This document shows, piece by piece, positions 35,091-47,290 of a stretch of 64,000 bases of DNA (positions are counted from its first letter, which is position 1; every line of letters starts with the position of its first letter). The stretch is taken from contig JAJEKV010000075.1 in NCBI GenBank assembly GCA_021234155.1, forward strand, positions 1,676,001 through 1,740,000, written 5' to 3'. This DNA is from Isoetes taiwanensis. Taxonomy: Eukaryota; Streptophyta; Lycopodiopsida; Isoetales; Isoetaceae. A model generated the notes under the pieces. The model was not told where the DNA came from, searched no databases, and was given only the letters and a program-made list of their open reading frames with translations. The translations under genes and the position numbers were made by a program.

Positions 35091-36329
35091 ATCATCAAGG
35101 CATGTTCTATCTTTTCATAATGTAAAAATGGCCAATCAAATTATGCACCAAAGAATGATAATTTTAGTAAAATGCTAACCTTTCCAACCTACAAGCAAGA
35201 GTAGTGGCACTGAAAATGGTGTTCTTTATGTATTATAAATAGACTATAAAATTTTGTAGAAAAACAACTAACATTGAATATGGTTTGAGAAGTTAGACAT
35301 TAGCTTTATAAGTCTTCATGCCTAACTAAGATAATTTGTAAACCATCAACAAAGCTTTGGAAGCATATATAGTTATACCACTCGGAGATCTAAAACTACT
35401 TAGCATTTGGAGAAAGTCGTGTACAATGTATAGAAATTTAGCACTCGATGTTGTGCTCTCTAGGTAGCTTATATTTTCTTTTTGTGTGCACTTATGCTTG
35501 AAGTCGGTATGAATTTATACAGGTACGGCTTTAACAAAATGCTCAGGTGTATAAATTAATACAGGTTAGGTAATTGCAAGGGCTAACAAATTTATACGAG
35601 TAAAAATAGTTTACCAAAGACAGAGGTTGTATAAATTTATACGACTAGAGCACGCGCACATATTCATACCAAGACTAGAAAGTTCAATGGGCAGAAGGAT
35701 TTTGTTGATAGCGTGTTCCCCACAGAGGTAGGATGATTGTAGGTTATATTCAGAAGAATCTGTCTTAGGAATATATAAGCTATTAGATTATATGTATCAT
35801 GGTTTTTGCAGGTGGAAGCTAATCTATAGAAGTCAGATCATCTTTATAAAACAAATTGAGATTGTAAATTACAATATTGCAAAGAACCACGTTCTTGTGA
35901 TGCCCAAGAGCTCAATTCCTTGCAAATTTCGAGATAAACCTTTACCAGCATCTTTGTTAGGGATTTCTGGTCTGCAACGGCCCTTTTGTATGTTGTCTTC
36001 GAGCAGGGCAGTGGATTTGGCTGTCTCCGGCATCCTCATTTTGCAAGTGAAATGTCACAGCTGCCGAAATTATTCTAAACATGAAAATTCTTCAGCAGAA
36101 TTTCCATTCTCTGCAACGAATTTTACAGCAAATTTGCATTGTACAGCAATATTATCTTTAGCAAAATCAGCATATGAACAGTAGGAGAACATGATCTTGG
36201 ACAAAACTGGTCCTGGATACCCTAATTGAAATGCTTGAATCCATTAGAATTCCAATTTCTTGGATGGCAAACACAGAAGTGGCAAAAATGCCCGGAGTCG
36301 AATATTCTGAATAGCAAAAAATGATTTGC
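35091..36329. other. AT-rich DNA with repeated ATTTATAC half-sites
   Basis: No gene recognised. Words ATTTATAC/GTATAAAT recur at about 35512, 35550, 35589 and 35626-35645, the last as a near-perfect 20-bp palindrome (GTTGTATAAATTTATACGAC). The frame at 35792-36184 has no recognisable domain. Confidence 0.4.
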
Positions 36330-36765
36330 AGTAACAGTCTATAAAACCTCTTCTCTGAATGAATTATTCGCCTTATGCATGCATACAACTGCCAGAATAC
36401 ATGGATCACAGTATAGGTAAAATAAGCACTCACAGTAGTTAGTAAAATAAGCAATGGGTATACCATCATTATCATCGGAACAGATCATGGTGGAGTTTTG
36501 CAGATTTGAGCTTGTTGATCCCTTTGCCATAGCCAGAAACAAAGCTATCATGGTGAGTTGTACGGTTCCATGCACATTTGAAGATTCTTATGAGGGAGAA
36601 AAGGTCTCGATCTTGTGAAAGCCTTATCTATTCCTGATAACCTATGCAGCGTGTAGAGCCTTATCCGCATATTTTTGAGAAGGGCTCTGACGGATATGGT
36701 TGGCCGACCTATTCTCAAGAATATATTGTTTGTAGGAATTTATAACCAGGCGGATAAATTTTTAA
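36330..36765 (+). repeat. dispersed repeat, copy 1 (partner at 45396-45820)
   Basis: About 430 bp align with 45396-45820 at roughly 85-90 percent by eye. They share 'aacagtcYataaa' at the left and 'gatatggttggccgacctattct' at the right. Each copy includes an exon-like stretch (see findings). Copy 2 interrupts a LINE, so the repeat has been mobile. Confidence 0.8.
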
Positions 36766-36874
36766 GAGTGCTAAGAGTTTTAATTGTGAAATCCTTATAG
36801 TAGTTTTAAGTCAATCGCTTATCAAGCCATCAGGTTTCATACACAAAATATCGTGATTGCTAAACTTTAAGTTT

Positions 36875-37002
36875 GTTAGATCGCAGAAAATTGAAAGTAT
36901 ATATTCTCGAAATATGAAATTCTAAATACATTCAAGTGAAAATTAGTCTAGAAAGCAATTTTATACTTTGATAACCATTATATTTTTAATTTAAGGATAA
37001 AC
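36875..37002 (+). repeat. target-site flank, duplicated at 42194-42321
   Basis: 128 bp of AT-rich sequence ending GGATAAAC directly before the LTR at 37003. The same 128 bp precede the LTR at 42322. It is host flank and not part of the LTR element. Confidence 0.9.
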
Positions 37003-38537
37003 TGTGACATCCCCTACTCCCTCTACGATGCTCCCATTGTATCAGAAGGCGGAGTTCATCCCCCCTGACAGCCAAACTGGCAGGGGCCATCCACCTGGCG
37101 TTAATCCCAAGGACTGGGTCAGTAAGGAAGAGTGGATGGGTCATTTGCCCCGTCTTCCTTCGGGCACTTAGCTGCAGAAGCGCGAATAAACATGAGCACA
37201 TAACATCAATATATCAACAAGTCACCCCGAGGGGTGATCACATCATAACATAACATATACAACAACATCAACAACATCAATACAGGGGGAATCCTACCCA
37301 AGGCTCAGACTCATGGGGGAAAGACTGACGGCTTGGGTCTCCAGAAGTCAATGCAGGCCGAATTCATGGCAAATGGATTGGGCTGGCATAAGAACATGGC
37401 TATTGGGTAGTCCACTCCATCCGCCCCTCCCGTGCACACTTTGCAGAGTAGGTTGAAAAGTATTGGGACCGGACCCGTAGCCTGCCGAGTGCATAGCCAA
37501 GAGGGCTACTACTGGGTTGCATCTCCCCCAGTCCCGATGAGGCAGGAGGAGAGTCACCTCCCCTCCAGAGGCCTGCATGCCCATCACAGGTAGCTAGAAG
37601 GCCACTGCCCGTATTCGACTTGAACCTCATTGAAGGTAACGCATTACCCAAGAGGCGTCGAGCTCATGCCTTGTCCACACGCAGTGGCAAACCATTAAGC
37701 CTAGCCCACTAAAATCCCTGGTAGGCTTTACACACCAGAGGGATCAATCTGTGATGGGACAAGTCCCCCTTATCTATCGATCTAGCCCCGCCACCCACAA
37801 CCAGGCGGGCTCTTGTGCACAGGCCGCATTAATTAGGAATTAAGGAGGCTATCTAGGATCATCTGCTACAGAGGCTTTTAGGGTCTCTACCCCCCTTCCC
37901 AATTTATAGAATAGCACAGAATGGAATCACCATCATCATCAAGGAACTAAAATATAGAATAACATCTAATATATCTACCTAAACAACCAGAGTTAGGTTC
38001 TTTCGTTAGAGCTTGTGATCTCGGAATCTATAAGGCCTCTAAGGATGAGCTAACATGCTAAACCAACTCATTGCTGGACTAAAATACGGCATTGCACAAC
38101 AGAATGATCATTTACCTGATCCCTGACTCGCTCCTCCTCCTCGGAATGCGTCCATGCCCTCGTTCGTGCCGAAGGCAGCTGCTGCTGGAAGATCTGTTGT
38201 GCAAATGCGACTTTTCGGAGCCTGGCAATGCGAACTAGGGTCTTGGCTTGGCCGGAATGACCCAAGGAAACCTTAATTACGAAAAGAAGAAAGGTTTAGG
38301 GTTTAAGGAAAGCCCTTATATGGAGACTTTTAGGGTTAGGTTAACATTGGCCAAATAGGGTTTTGCCATTTGGCATGGGGTTTATAGTTGTATATGTTTA
38401 TTAAACATGCACAACATATGAGGTTCCCTCTAGGTGCAACCCTTTACGTCCGTCCAGTACTTGTCATGCTGACATGTACGTGTGACGTGGTAGTATAATA
38501 TACGTATTCGGATCGTATATTATACTGGAACGTCACA
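37003..38537 (-). repeat. LTR (3' LTR) of chromodomain Ty3 element A
   Basis: On the plus strand it starts TGTGACATCCC and ends GGAACGTCACA (inverted terminal bases). It is 1535 bp long and followed by the polypurine tract. Flanked on the left by TAAAC, the 5-bp target duplication that reappears at 43494-43498. Confidence 0.92.
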
Positions 38538-38550
38538 ATCTCCCCACCTT
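38538..38550 (-). promoter_or_regulatory. polypurine tract of Ty3 element A
   Basis: The minus strand reads AAGGTGGGGAGAT directly before TGTGACGTTCC. A second similar tract lies at about 38580-38592. Confidence 0.8.
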
Positions 38551-39240
38551 GAATTGATGCTATCCTCAGCATCACGCATCTCCCCACCTTGGAAACCTGC
38601 ATATCCTGCAATTACATTCGATACATATAATTTTTACAACATAATTACCCCAAGGTAATATTTTAACTTATCATAACACATCCTTGTTTAATATTATACT
38701 ATGATAAGAGGTTCTTTCATCCTCTTGCTTTATCGTCGTTAATTCACAAAATTTTATGGCTTACACCATTATCATTATTAACATAGTTCCAAAATTTCCT
38801 ACTTAAGGTTCCATGTCGTTTCCTTACAACACATTATGACAAAATATGTGTTGCAAGTCTTCGCAGTGCGACCTTCCTGCCGCTAGACTCCCCTATTGGC
38901 CTGCAGGTTCAACACTACGTCAGTATACATTTAATTATTATAAAGGTTGTTTGTTAGGGGACCACCCATTAATTACAATTTACATGGATGCAAGACTAAT
39001 CTCCTGGCGTAGGAAGATTATGTTTCTTCCATCTTGCCCGTGGAGACAGCGCCCTATCATGCCTAGGATGATCACTCATGCCTACACATTTAGTTGCCTT
39101 TGGCATGAAGGGTGGCGTCCGTCCCGTATTTGGGCGTGAAGGATGGCGTCCTTCTCGTGGTAGGCATTCCTATCAATGCATGCCTGAATGACCTCTTATC
39201 TCTCAAGGTCATCTACTTCCGTGAGACGGAAGTAGACTTT

Positions 39241-41027
39241 TTAATCTACTTTCCATTCACCTATCGAGTCGGTGTCGACTACTTCGGTGACGAGCCGACC
39301 CTTGCATTGCTCCATGAATTGGGGGTACTGCTTCTTCAAATCTGATTGTAGTACCCACGTAGGGTCCTCCACAGGTAAGTGCGTCCATTTCACTAGGTAT
39401 TGGAGAAATTTGGATCTTCTTGTCTTCTTATAGGCCCTGTCAAGTAGAACCTCTGGGACGATTTCAAGCTGGTCGTCCGTCATTTCCAGTAACTCAGTTG
39501 CCTCCAATACTTCCTCTGGATTAGGAGTGTGCCTCTTTAGGAGACTTACATGGAAAACCCTATGGATTTTGAGATGTGCTGGCAGGTCCAACTTGTAGGA
39601 TTAGGTACCTACTCTTTTGGTTATCCTGAAAAGCCCAGCCAATCTTGGAGCAAGCTTCTTGTAGTTGCCGATGCAGAGCTTGGCCTGCTTCACCTTGATC
39701 ATCAACTATACATTGTCTCCCACCTGAAATTCCCTTACTGTCCTGTGCTTATCGGCTATGCTTTTCTGCCTACTTCTCGCTGCTAGAAGGTATCCTCTTA
39801 CTTCCTCCACCAACTGCTGCATATCCGATAACATCTGCTGGGAGACTTCTACTTTTGATACTGGATTGTGCCAAGTATCTGGGGTAAGACACTGATACCC
39901 ATAATTAATCATGAAAGGCGACATCTGGGATGACTCCTGCTTTGTAGTGTTGGCTTTGTGCTGTTGTAGGCAAACTCCACTAAGTGGATGAAATCCTCCC
40001 ACTTAGACTGTTTGTTCCTCACATAATTTCTTAGCATATCTTCAATGATCCTGTTGGTTCGCTCCGTCTGACCATCCGTCTGCGGGTGATATGCTGTGCT
40101 CATAGAAAGCTTCGTCTGAATGGTGGTAAATAGGTCCTGCCAAAATGCACTTATAAATTTAGAGTCCCTATCCGAGATTATCTCCCTCGGCATGCCGTGG
40201 AGTCTAAAAATCTCCTTAGTGAATAGGATGGCAGTATCCAATGCTGTGTCTGTTGTCCTACACGGCACGAAATGTGCCATCTTCGACAACTTGTCCACCA
40301 CCACCATTAGTGCATCCTTGCCTCTTACTGTCCTTGGAAGCCCTATAATGAAGTCCATACTTATGACTTCCCACTTAGCATTTGGCACTGGCAGTGGCTC
40401 TAAGGCTCCTGGAATCCGAAGTTGCTCCGCCTTTGTTTGCTGGCATAACTGGCACTCCCGAATGTATCTGGCTAAATGCTTCTTCATGCCTGGCCAAAAA
40501 TAGCTGCTTCTGACCTTGAAATATGTCTTCATGAATCCTGCATGACCAGCTATAGGGCTATTGTGTGTATCGTGGAGTATTAGCTTCCTTACTCTCGAAG
40601 ATTCAGGAACACACAATTTATTCTTATGATATAGGAGGTTGCCTTCCTTCTTATAATGCTTGAAGGTCTCCCTTTCCTTAGCTGTTCTTGCCTCTTTAGA
40701 GAGGCTTGCCCACACTTCTTTAAAGTCGCCATCTGTTGGCAACGTCTCCTCAATCCTTTTGCCATACTCACTTGTGAGGGTCGATATGGCGTTGCAATGG
40801 GTCCTTGTCTTCAATGGCCTCATGGAGAGCGCATTTGCTACTACATTTAGCTTGCCTGGCTTGTAGACTATCTCGAAGTCATACTCTTCGAGAAATTCCA
40901 TCCACCTCCTTTGCCTTAAATTCGGGAGTGGTTGTGTGAAGATGTACTGGAGACTTTGATGATCTGTGTCTAGTTGGAACTTTCTTCCCAACAAGTAGTG
41001 TCTCTAGATTCTCAACACTTTGTAGGC
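39241..41027 (-). pseudogene. Ty3 element A pol 3' part: RNase H end, integrase, chromodomain
   Basis: The minus-strand frame 39909-40994 begins in the RNase H region (TDHQSLQYIFTQ). It then has the integrase zinc finger (HDTHNSPIAGHAGF...CQLCQQTKA) and the catalytic core with all three acidic residues (MDFIIGLP, SDRDSKF, DGQTERTN). The frame shifts after about 39909. 39706-40002 holds the integrase C-terminal part (RSRQKSIADKHRTVREFQVGDNV). 39241-39591 holds HRVFHVSLLKR and a chromodomain (FLQYLVKWTHLPVEDPTWV). This order defines a chromovirus (Ty3). Reverse transcriptase, protease and gag are missing. An in-frame TAG replaces a Trp codon near 41005. Not functional. Confidence 0.9.
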
Positions 41028-41454
41028 AGGATTTAATCCCGCCTTAGGAAGTCTAGGTCCTAGGGGCAACTCTAGGGGCATGGCTTTTTAGCCTCACCAT
41101 CCTAGTGCCACCTACCATAGTCCCATTGTTTTTTTTATTATTTTGTTTAAGGTCCATACTAGACTAATCTTGTACAGACTAGCTAGTTTATCCCACTACC
41201 TTGTGGCAGCCAAAGTGGAGGACACGTATAGGCTTTTAAGTTCTACCACGTCGGGGATCATCATCGTATACCCCCAATAACTAACTCCCAAAGATAAACA
41301 TACATTGGCAAGGTTTGAACCCATGACCAAATGCACATTTATTTTGGCATTATTAGGCATATACCCGTATTCGACACTACTTTGAGAATTATTAGGCACA
41401 AGTAGTGTCTTCCAGATTCTCAAGTAGTGTTTATTTTGGCATTATTAGGCATAG
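41028..41454 (-). mobile_element. rearranged insert, possible tRNA-derived SINE
   Basis: Between the truncated pol and the next LTR fragment lies about 400 bp flanked by two copies of 'acaagtagtgtct..agattctcaa' (40991-41013 and 41397-41423), which look like a target duplication or a broken pol copy. On the minus strand the insert has GGGTTCAAACCTTG (about 41313-41325), similar to a pol III B box. Local duplications ('ttattttggcattattaggcata' at 41338 and 41429) show further rearrangement. The SINE call is tentative. Confidence 0.3.
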
Positions 41455-42193
41455 GGCCACTGCCCGTATTCGACTTGAACCTCATTGAAGGTAACGCATT
41501 ACCCAAGAGGTGTCGAGCTCATGCCTTGCCCACACGCAGTGGCAAACCATTAAGCCTAGCCCACTAAGATCCCTAGTAGGCTTTACACACCAGAAGGATC
41601 AATCTGTGATGGGACAAGTCCCCCTTATCTATCGGTCTAGCCCTGCCACCCACAACCAGGCGGGCTCTTGTGCACAGGCCGCGTTAATTGGGAATTAAGG
41701 AGGCTATCTAGGATCATCTGCTATAGAGGCTTTTAGGGTCTCTACCCCCCTTTCCAATTCATAGAATAGCACAGAGTGGAATCACCATTGTGATCTCGGA
41801 ATCTATAAGGCCTCTAAGGCTGAGCTAACATGCTAAACCAACTCATTGCCGGACTAAAATATGGCATTTCACAACAGAATGACCATTTACCTGATCCCTG
41901 ACTCGCTCCTCCTCCCATGGAATGCGTCCATGCCCTCGTTTAGGCCGAAGGCGGTTGCTGCTGGAAGATCTATTGTGCAAATGTGGCGTTTCGGAGCCTG
42001 GCAATGCGAACTAGAGTCTTGGCGTGGCCGGAATGACCCAAGGAAACCCTAATTGCGAAAAGAAGAAAGGTTTAGGGTTTAAGGAAAGCCCTTATATGGA
42101 GACTTTTAGGGTTAGGTTAACATTGGCCAAATGGGGTTTTGCCATTTGGCATGGGGTTTATAGTTGTATATGTTTATTAAACATGCACAACAT
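41455..42193 (-). repeat. LTR fragment of Ty3 element A (middle part only)
   Basis: Matches 37600-38413 of the full LTR, with a short internal deletion near 41786. It lacks both LTR ends and stops abruptly at the copy of the target flank (42194). Confidence 0.9.
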
Positions 42194-42321
42194 GTTAGAT
42201 CGCAGAAAATTGAAAGTATATATTCTCGAAATATGAAATTCTAAATACATTCAAGTGAAAATTAGTCTAGAAAGCAATTTTATACTTTGATAACCATTAT
42301 ATTTTTAATTTAAGGATAAAC
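42194..42321 (+). repeat. second copy of the 128-bp target flank
   Basis: Same sequence as 36875-37002, again ending GGATAAAC before an LTR start. Confidence 0.95.
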
Positions 42322-43493
42322 TGTGACATCCCCTACTCCCTCTACGATGCTCCCATTGTATCGTATATGAGTTCATCCCCCCCGACAGCCCAAACCGGGC
42401 AGGGCCATCCACCTGGCGTTAATCCCAAGGACTGGGTCAGTAAGGAAGAGTGGATGGGTCATTTGCCCCGTCTTCCTTCGGGCTCGACTTAGCTGCAGAA
42501 GTGCGAATAAACATGAGCACATAACATCAATATATCAACAAGTCACCCCGAGGAGTGATCACATCATAACATAACATATACAACAACATCAACAACATCA
42601 ATACAGGGGGAATCCTACCCAAGGCTCAGACTCATGGGGGAAAGACTGACGGCTTGGATCTCCAGAAGTCAATGCAGGCCGAATTCATGGCAAATGGATT
42701 GGGCTGGCATAAGAACATGGCTATTGGGTAGTCCACTCCATCCGCCCCTCCCGTGCACACTTTGCAGAGTAGGTTGAAAAGTATTGGGACCGGACCCGTA
42801 GCCTGCCGAGTGCATAGCCAAGAGGGCTACTACTGGGTTGCATCTCCCCCAGTCCCGATGAGGCAGGAGGAGAGTCACCTCCCCTCCAGAGGCCTCATGC
42901 CCATCACAGGTAGCTAGAAGGCCACTGCCCGTATTCGACTTGAACCTCATTGAAGGTAACGCATTACCCAAGAGGCGTCGAGCTCATGCCTTGTCCACAC
43001 GCAGTGGCAAACCATTAAGCCTAGCCCACTAAAATCCCTGGTAGGCTTTACACACCAGAGGGATCAATCTGTGATGGGACAAGTCCCCCTCCTCCTCGGA
43101 ATGCGTCCATGCCCTCGTTTAGGCCGAAGGCGGTTGCTGCTGGAAGATCTATTGTGCAAATGTGGCGTTTCAGAGCCTGGCAATGCGAACTAGAGTCTTG
43201 GCGTGGCCGGAATGACCCAAGGAAACCCTAATTGCGAAAAGAAGAAAGGTTTAGGGTTTAAGGAAAGCCCTTATATGGAGACTTTTAGGGTTAGGTTAAC
43301 ATTGGCCAAATGGGGTTTTGCCATTTGGCATGGGGTTTATAGTTGTATATGTTTATTAAACATGCACAACATACGAGGTTGCCCCCTAGGTGCAACCCTT
43401 TATTTCCGTCCCGTACTTGTCATGCTGACATGTACGTGTGACGTGGCAGTATAATATACGTATTCAGATCGTATATTATACTGGAACGTCACA
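42322..43493 (-). repeat. LTR copy with internal deletion (solo-like), then TSD TAAAC
   Basis: Both LTR termini are intact (TGTGACATCCC...GGAACGTCACA). An internal deletion removes about 360 bp at 43090, where 'gacaagtccccct' joins 'cctcctcggaatgcg'. It is followed by TAAAC (43494-43498), identical to the 5 bp before each LTR start, and then by AT-rich host DNA. In isolation this would be a perfect solo LTR. Confidence 0.92.
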
Positions 43494-43498
43494 TAAAC

Positions 43499-44599
43499 TT
43501 ATATAATTAAAACTTATAAAAATTATTAAAATCAAGAAAGATTAAACGATACATATAATCGCATCCTTGAAGTGCTATCTGTTAAATATATAGTCAGATT
43601 TTGTTGAGCATGTCATCATTTTAAGATTTGGAACCTTTGCTCTAATTTTGTAGTAACTTTTATCAGAATTTTGTAGAAACCCTATATCCTGGTGAATCCG
43701 ATCTAGGCCGTCAAATTTTAGGTCAAAATCATATGTTTATTGCATCACTATAGGTTTGTGTATTTCATCGTTACTTTAGTCATTGGTATCGTTTCTGAGC
43801 TTTATCTTTTTTCTCTTGGGCAATTTATAATAATACCTCTCTATTTATGCAAATTTGTGAAAATGCCCCTGTTTTAGGAGTGATTTTGATGGAAATGACT
43901 ATAATATTTTTGTGATGATTAAAATAGGGACCTGTCCTTCAAATGCATTGTAAATAAATATGATATCTTTTTATTAAAGCTAAAATCTCCTAAATCGGAG
44001 TCCGAAATCTTAAGTTATGATCTAAATCCTTACAATTTCGGGGTTTAAAAGTAACATAGTTTGTGATTCCGGGCTTTGTTACAAATGATTTTAGCTTTGA
44101 TGGGAAGATATCATTTTTATATATAACATATCTCAGGGACACATTTTCATTTGCATCATCACAAAAAAAATAAACGGTTATTTCCATATTAAAAACTACC
44201 TTTAAAACAAGGGCTTTTTTCTCTTATTATATTTTTCTTTTTTGATTATTTCTAGCATTTCGTAGTGTATTTATTATTATTAGACTCTCTTTTTTGTATC
44301 AATTTGGTTTTTGTGTCTACTGCATCGTTGTCCAGTTGTACCTTTTAAGTTAGACATCTTGTGGGGGATTTTCTAGGGCGTAGATTATTTTGGTTTGGTA
44401 CTTGTTCTGAATTTCTATCCCTTTTTTTTTCCTTCTTCTTCCACCCTTAACGTTTGTCCATATTTCTCTAGGGGCGGGGCTCTTTTCTTTTCTTTTCTTC
44501 TTTTTTGGACCATTTTTAACGTTTAACTCTTTCCCTCTCTCTTACCATCCCCCCTTCTGCTACTGCCACTGAATATGTAGCCTCTCCCAACAAATAGGA
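43499..44599. other. AT-rich DNA preceding the LINE
   Basis: No gene. T-rich tracts lie at 44220-44320 and 44410-44520. The final part (44450-44600) is pyrimidine-rich and may be the 5'UTR of the LINE. Confidence 0.4.
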
Positions 44600-44600
44600 A

Positions 44601-45345
44601 TTGTGTCTCTACATGGTCTCCTGGAATTGTCGGGGCTTCCCATGGCAGAAGGGAGATAGTCTCAACTCAGTTGCCGCAGACATGAATCTCATTTTCCTCA
44701 TGGGAACATGGGAGCATGCAAGATACAGGATACTTGACTTTCCAGGATACCAGCGCTACTCAATCTTCAATTATTGCACAGGAAAGCGGGGGCATTGTTT
44801 TGTGGGGGGGGGGGCTTGCCACTACCAGACGGCCTTAGCACAACCAATCTCCTTGTTCAAGACAAACATGCACAACTGGTACATGTGGGTGCGTGTGCAA
44901 AACTGCAATAGCAGACCACTCTTTGTGGCAGCCTGCTACTTCCCACATACAGAGAGCAACTTCTATCACACCCACTCGGATATGGATAGACTGGACCCCT
45001 ATATCGATCTATATGATGACATACAATAGCATAAGCAGTTGGGCAGTGTCATACTCCTTGAAGACTTCAATGCACGCACCGGGGTATAACAACCCATGAG
45101 AAATGATCCCTTGACTGATGATGTGTTGCAGTTGCGTCTTGCAGAAGGAGCTTGGCCATGGACATCAGATGACAATCACGTCACACATTATGGTAGGCAG
45201 TTGCTATTGCTCTGTGGTATCTTTGACCTGGTAATTTGCAATGGACTGGCACAGTGGCCGTCCTCCCGCAAGAGCACTTGCAGGCAGGAAAACCCGGGGG
45301 CGGATCTAGTGTAGTAGCAGGTTGTGCGAACCCCCTGTGCGACAA
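44601..45345 (+). pseudogene. LINE, endonuclease part
   Basis: A plus-strand frame beginning near 44612 has MVSWNCRGFPWQKGDSLN, the N-terminal motif of AP-like LINE endonucleases, followed by NLIFLMGTWEHARYRI and a conserved-looking FVAACYFPHTES. After a frame break, 45096-45314 continues with a PSSRKSTCRQENPGADLV end that resembles the '(S)xxxGxxLDYIL' region of these nucleases. The LINE is interrupted at about 45350 by a repeat insertion. Confidence 0.65.
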
Positions 45346-46230
45346 TGCCTCAGCTGTGATTGGATTATGAACATGCAGGGGCTTATGCCCAGAAAATATA
45401 GAAACAGTCCATAAACCTCTTCTCTGAATGAATTATTTGCCCTGTGCATGTGCGCAACTACCATAATTCATGGATCACAATATAGGTAAAATAAGCACTC
45501 ACATTAGTTAGTAAAATAAGCAATGGGTATACATCATTATCATCGGAACAGATCATGGCGGAGTTTTGCAGATTTGAGCTTGTTGATCCCTTTGCCATAG
45601 CTAGAAACATAGCTATCATGGTGAGTTGAACGGTTCCATGTACATTTGAAGATTCTTATGAGGGAGAAAAGGTCTCGATCTTGTGAGTATTCTTGGTAAC
45701 GTATGCGGTGTACAGAGCCTTATCCGCGTATTTTTTAGGACTCTTGATGGATATGGTTGGCCGACCTATTCTGAAGAATTTTTGTTTGTATGAATTTATA
45801 CCCAGCGGATAAATTTATCCACTTGTGGTTAAGTTTATGTAACCCTAATTGGGTTTAAACTAGCATACCTTAAATTTTTATTTTGCATTCCTTTTTAAAT
45901 GCTTTGTTAAATAACCTCTATTAAGTGCTTCGATAAATCCTTCTATTTCACCCAATTACATACTCTTTTTCTTTTGTCAAATGATTTAGGTTGTGGAGTA
46001 TGTGATTTAATGTATCGTAAATTAGCTAAAAATACTAAGTAGGTTGGGTTACACAAAATAAATGTGTAAAAATTGATTGAATATTTTCAACTACCAATAT
46101 ATATATATTCTAGATCGGATTTAAAAAGCATATTTTGAGGTGCTCTTTGTGTTTTGAAAATGACGTGGTATAACTTTTAGTGTTTTCATCAGAAGGCAAT
46201 CTTAAAATGCACTTATAATAAAAGTGCATT
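45346..46230 (+). repeat. insert in the LINE containing dispersed repeat copy 2
   Basis: 45396-45820 is the partner of 36330-36765. It is followed by AT-rich sequence to about 46230, where LINE coding resumes. The exact insert ends and any target duplication were not resolved. Confidence 0.65.
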
Positions 46231-47290
46231 CAATTTCAAACGTAGTTATCTTCCTTAAAGCTAAGAAAGCCAGGTACATCGCAGCGCATCAAAGGGAAAT
46301 GTTCTACCTCCTGGAATGTCACCCTAGGACCTTCTGTCGAAGGGTTCTCAGGAAGCCAGTACAGCCCACAGGGAACATCACTGTCGAGCAGTGGAGGCAA
46401 TACTTGCAACAGCTATATGACCCTCAGGGTGCACAAGCAGCATTGCCCCTGTAAGATGGCCCAATGCTGGAAATTACAGAGTTAGACGTGGACCAAGGCT
46501 TACAGCGTCTTGCCAACGGGAAAGCGCCAGACCTGGATGGTATGCAGGCAGAATTGCTCAAGTGGGCAGGGCCGTCCATAGTAGCGGTGCTGACCGCCAT
46601 GTTCAATAGGGTATTACAGGAAGGCTTCCCATTGTAGTGGACCAATACCAGAGTTGTTCCCATCTATAAGGCAGGTGACCTGCACTGCCCAGCCAATTAT
46701 TGAACAATCGTGGTCAGTTCGGTGTTTGCAAAATTGCTAGCTAGGATTCTCGAGCAGCAATTAACGGGTTGTCCAGAGGCAGCAGAAGTGCGGGCCCTCA
46801 CCGAGGCAGGATTCAGGCCCCGGCACTCAAACGTTGACCACATCTTCACGCTGCAGACTCTAGTTGAAGACAGCAGGAACCGCTGGCAGGACCTTTATTG
46901 TTGCTTCGTGGACTTTGCCTTTGACATTGTGCCTCGAGAAAAGCTATGGGCAGAGCTGGGGGTTCTTGTAGATTTGCAAAATGTAGTATATAGATTATAT
47001 GAGAGATGCTCGAGCCGGTTGCAGCCGATAAGCTACCCATTCGATAGTAGTATCGGGGTTCTCCAAGGATTCCCTCCCTCTCCAACATTGTTTGGGCTTT
47101 ATATCGATGAGTTAGAGAGCTGGCTTGCTGACAATGGGAGCGACAGAGCTCACCTTCTGCACCGGATCATCAGGCAGTTAATATATGCTGATGATGTGGA
47201 CTTCCTAGCTTACACTCCAGCAGACATACAATGCCATCTCAATACTGGGTCCACATGTTCGTTGGAGTACCGAGTGGCAATGCAGGAGTA
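46231..47290 (+). pseudogene. LINE, reverse transcriptase part
   Basis: Plus-strand frames, broken by stops (near 46454, 46636 and 46702), encode RLANGKAPDLDGMQAELLK, then (46710-47291) ILEQQLTGC...TEAGFRPRHSNVDHIFTLQTLVE, CCFVDFAFDIVPREKLW, GVLQGFPPSPTLFGLYIDELE and the active-site IYADDVDFLAYTP. This is the block order of a LINE reverse transcriptase of the type with 'aGFR..hs..Dhi..L' and 'LfglYiDEL'. No intact frame or 3' tail is seen. Confidence 0.85.

Noticed and set aside
41300-41330. GGTTTGAACCCATGACC as a tRNA gene
   Set aside because: Only a B-box-like word is present. No cloverleaf or acceptor stem could be drawn around it, so a SINE relic is more likely.
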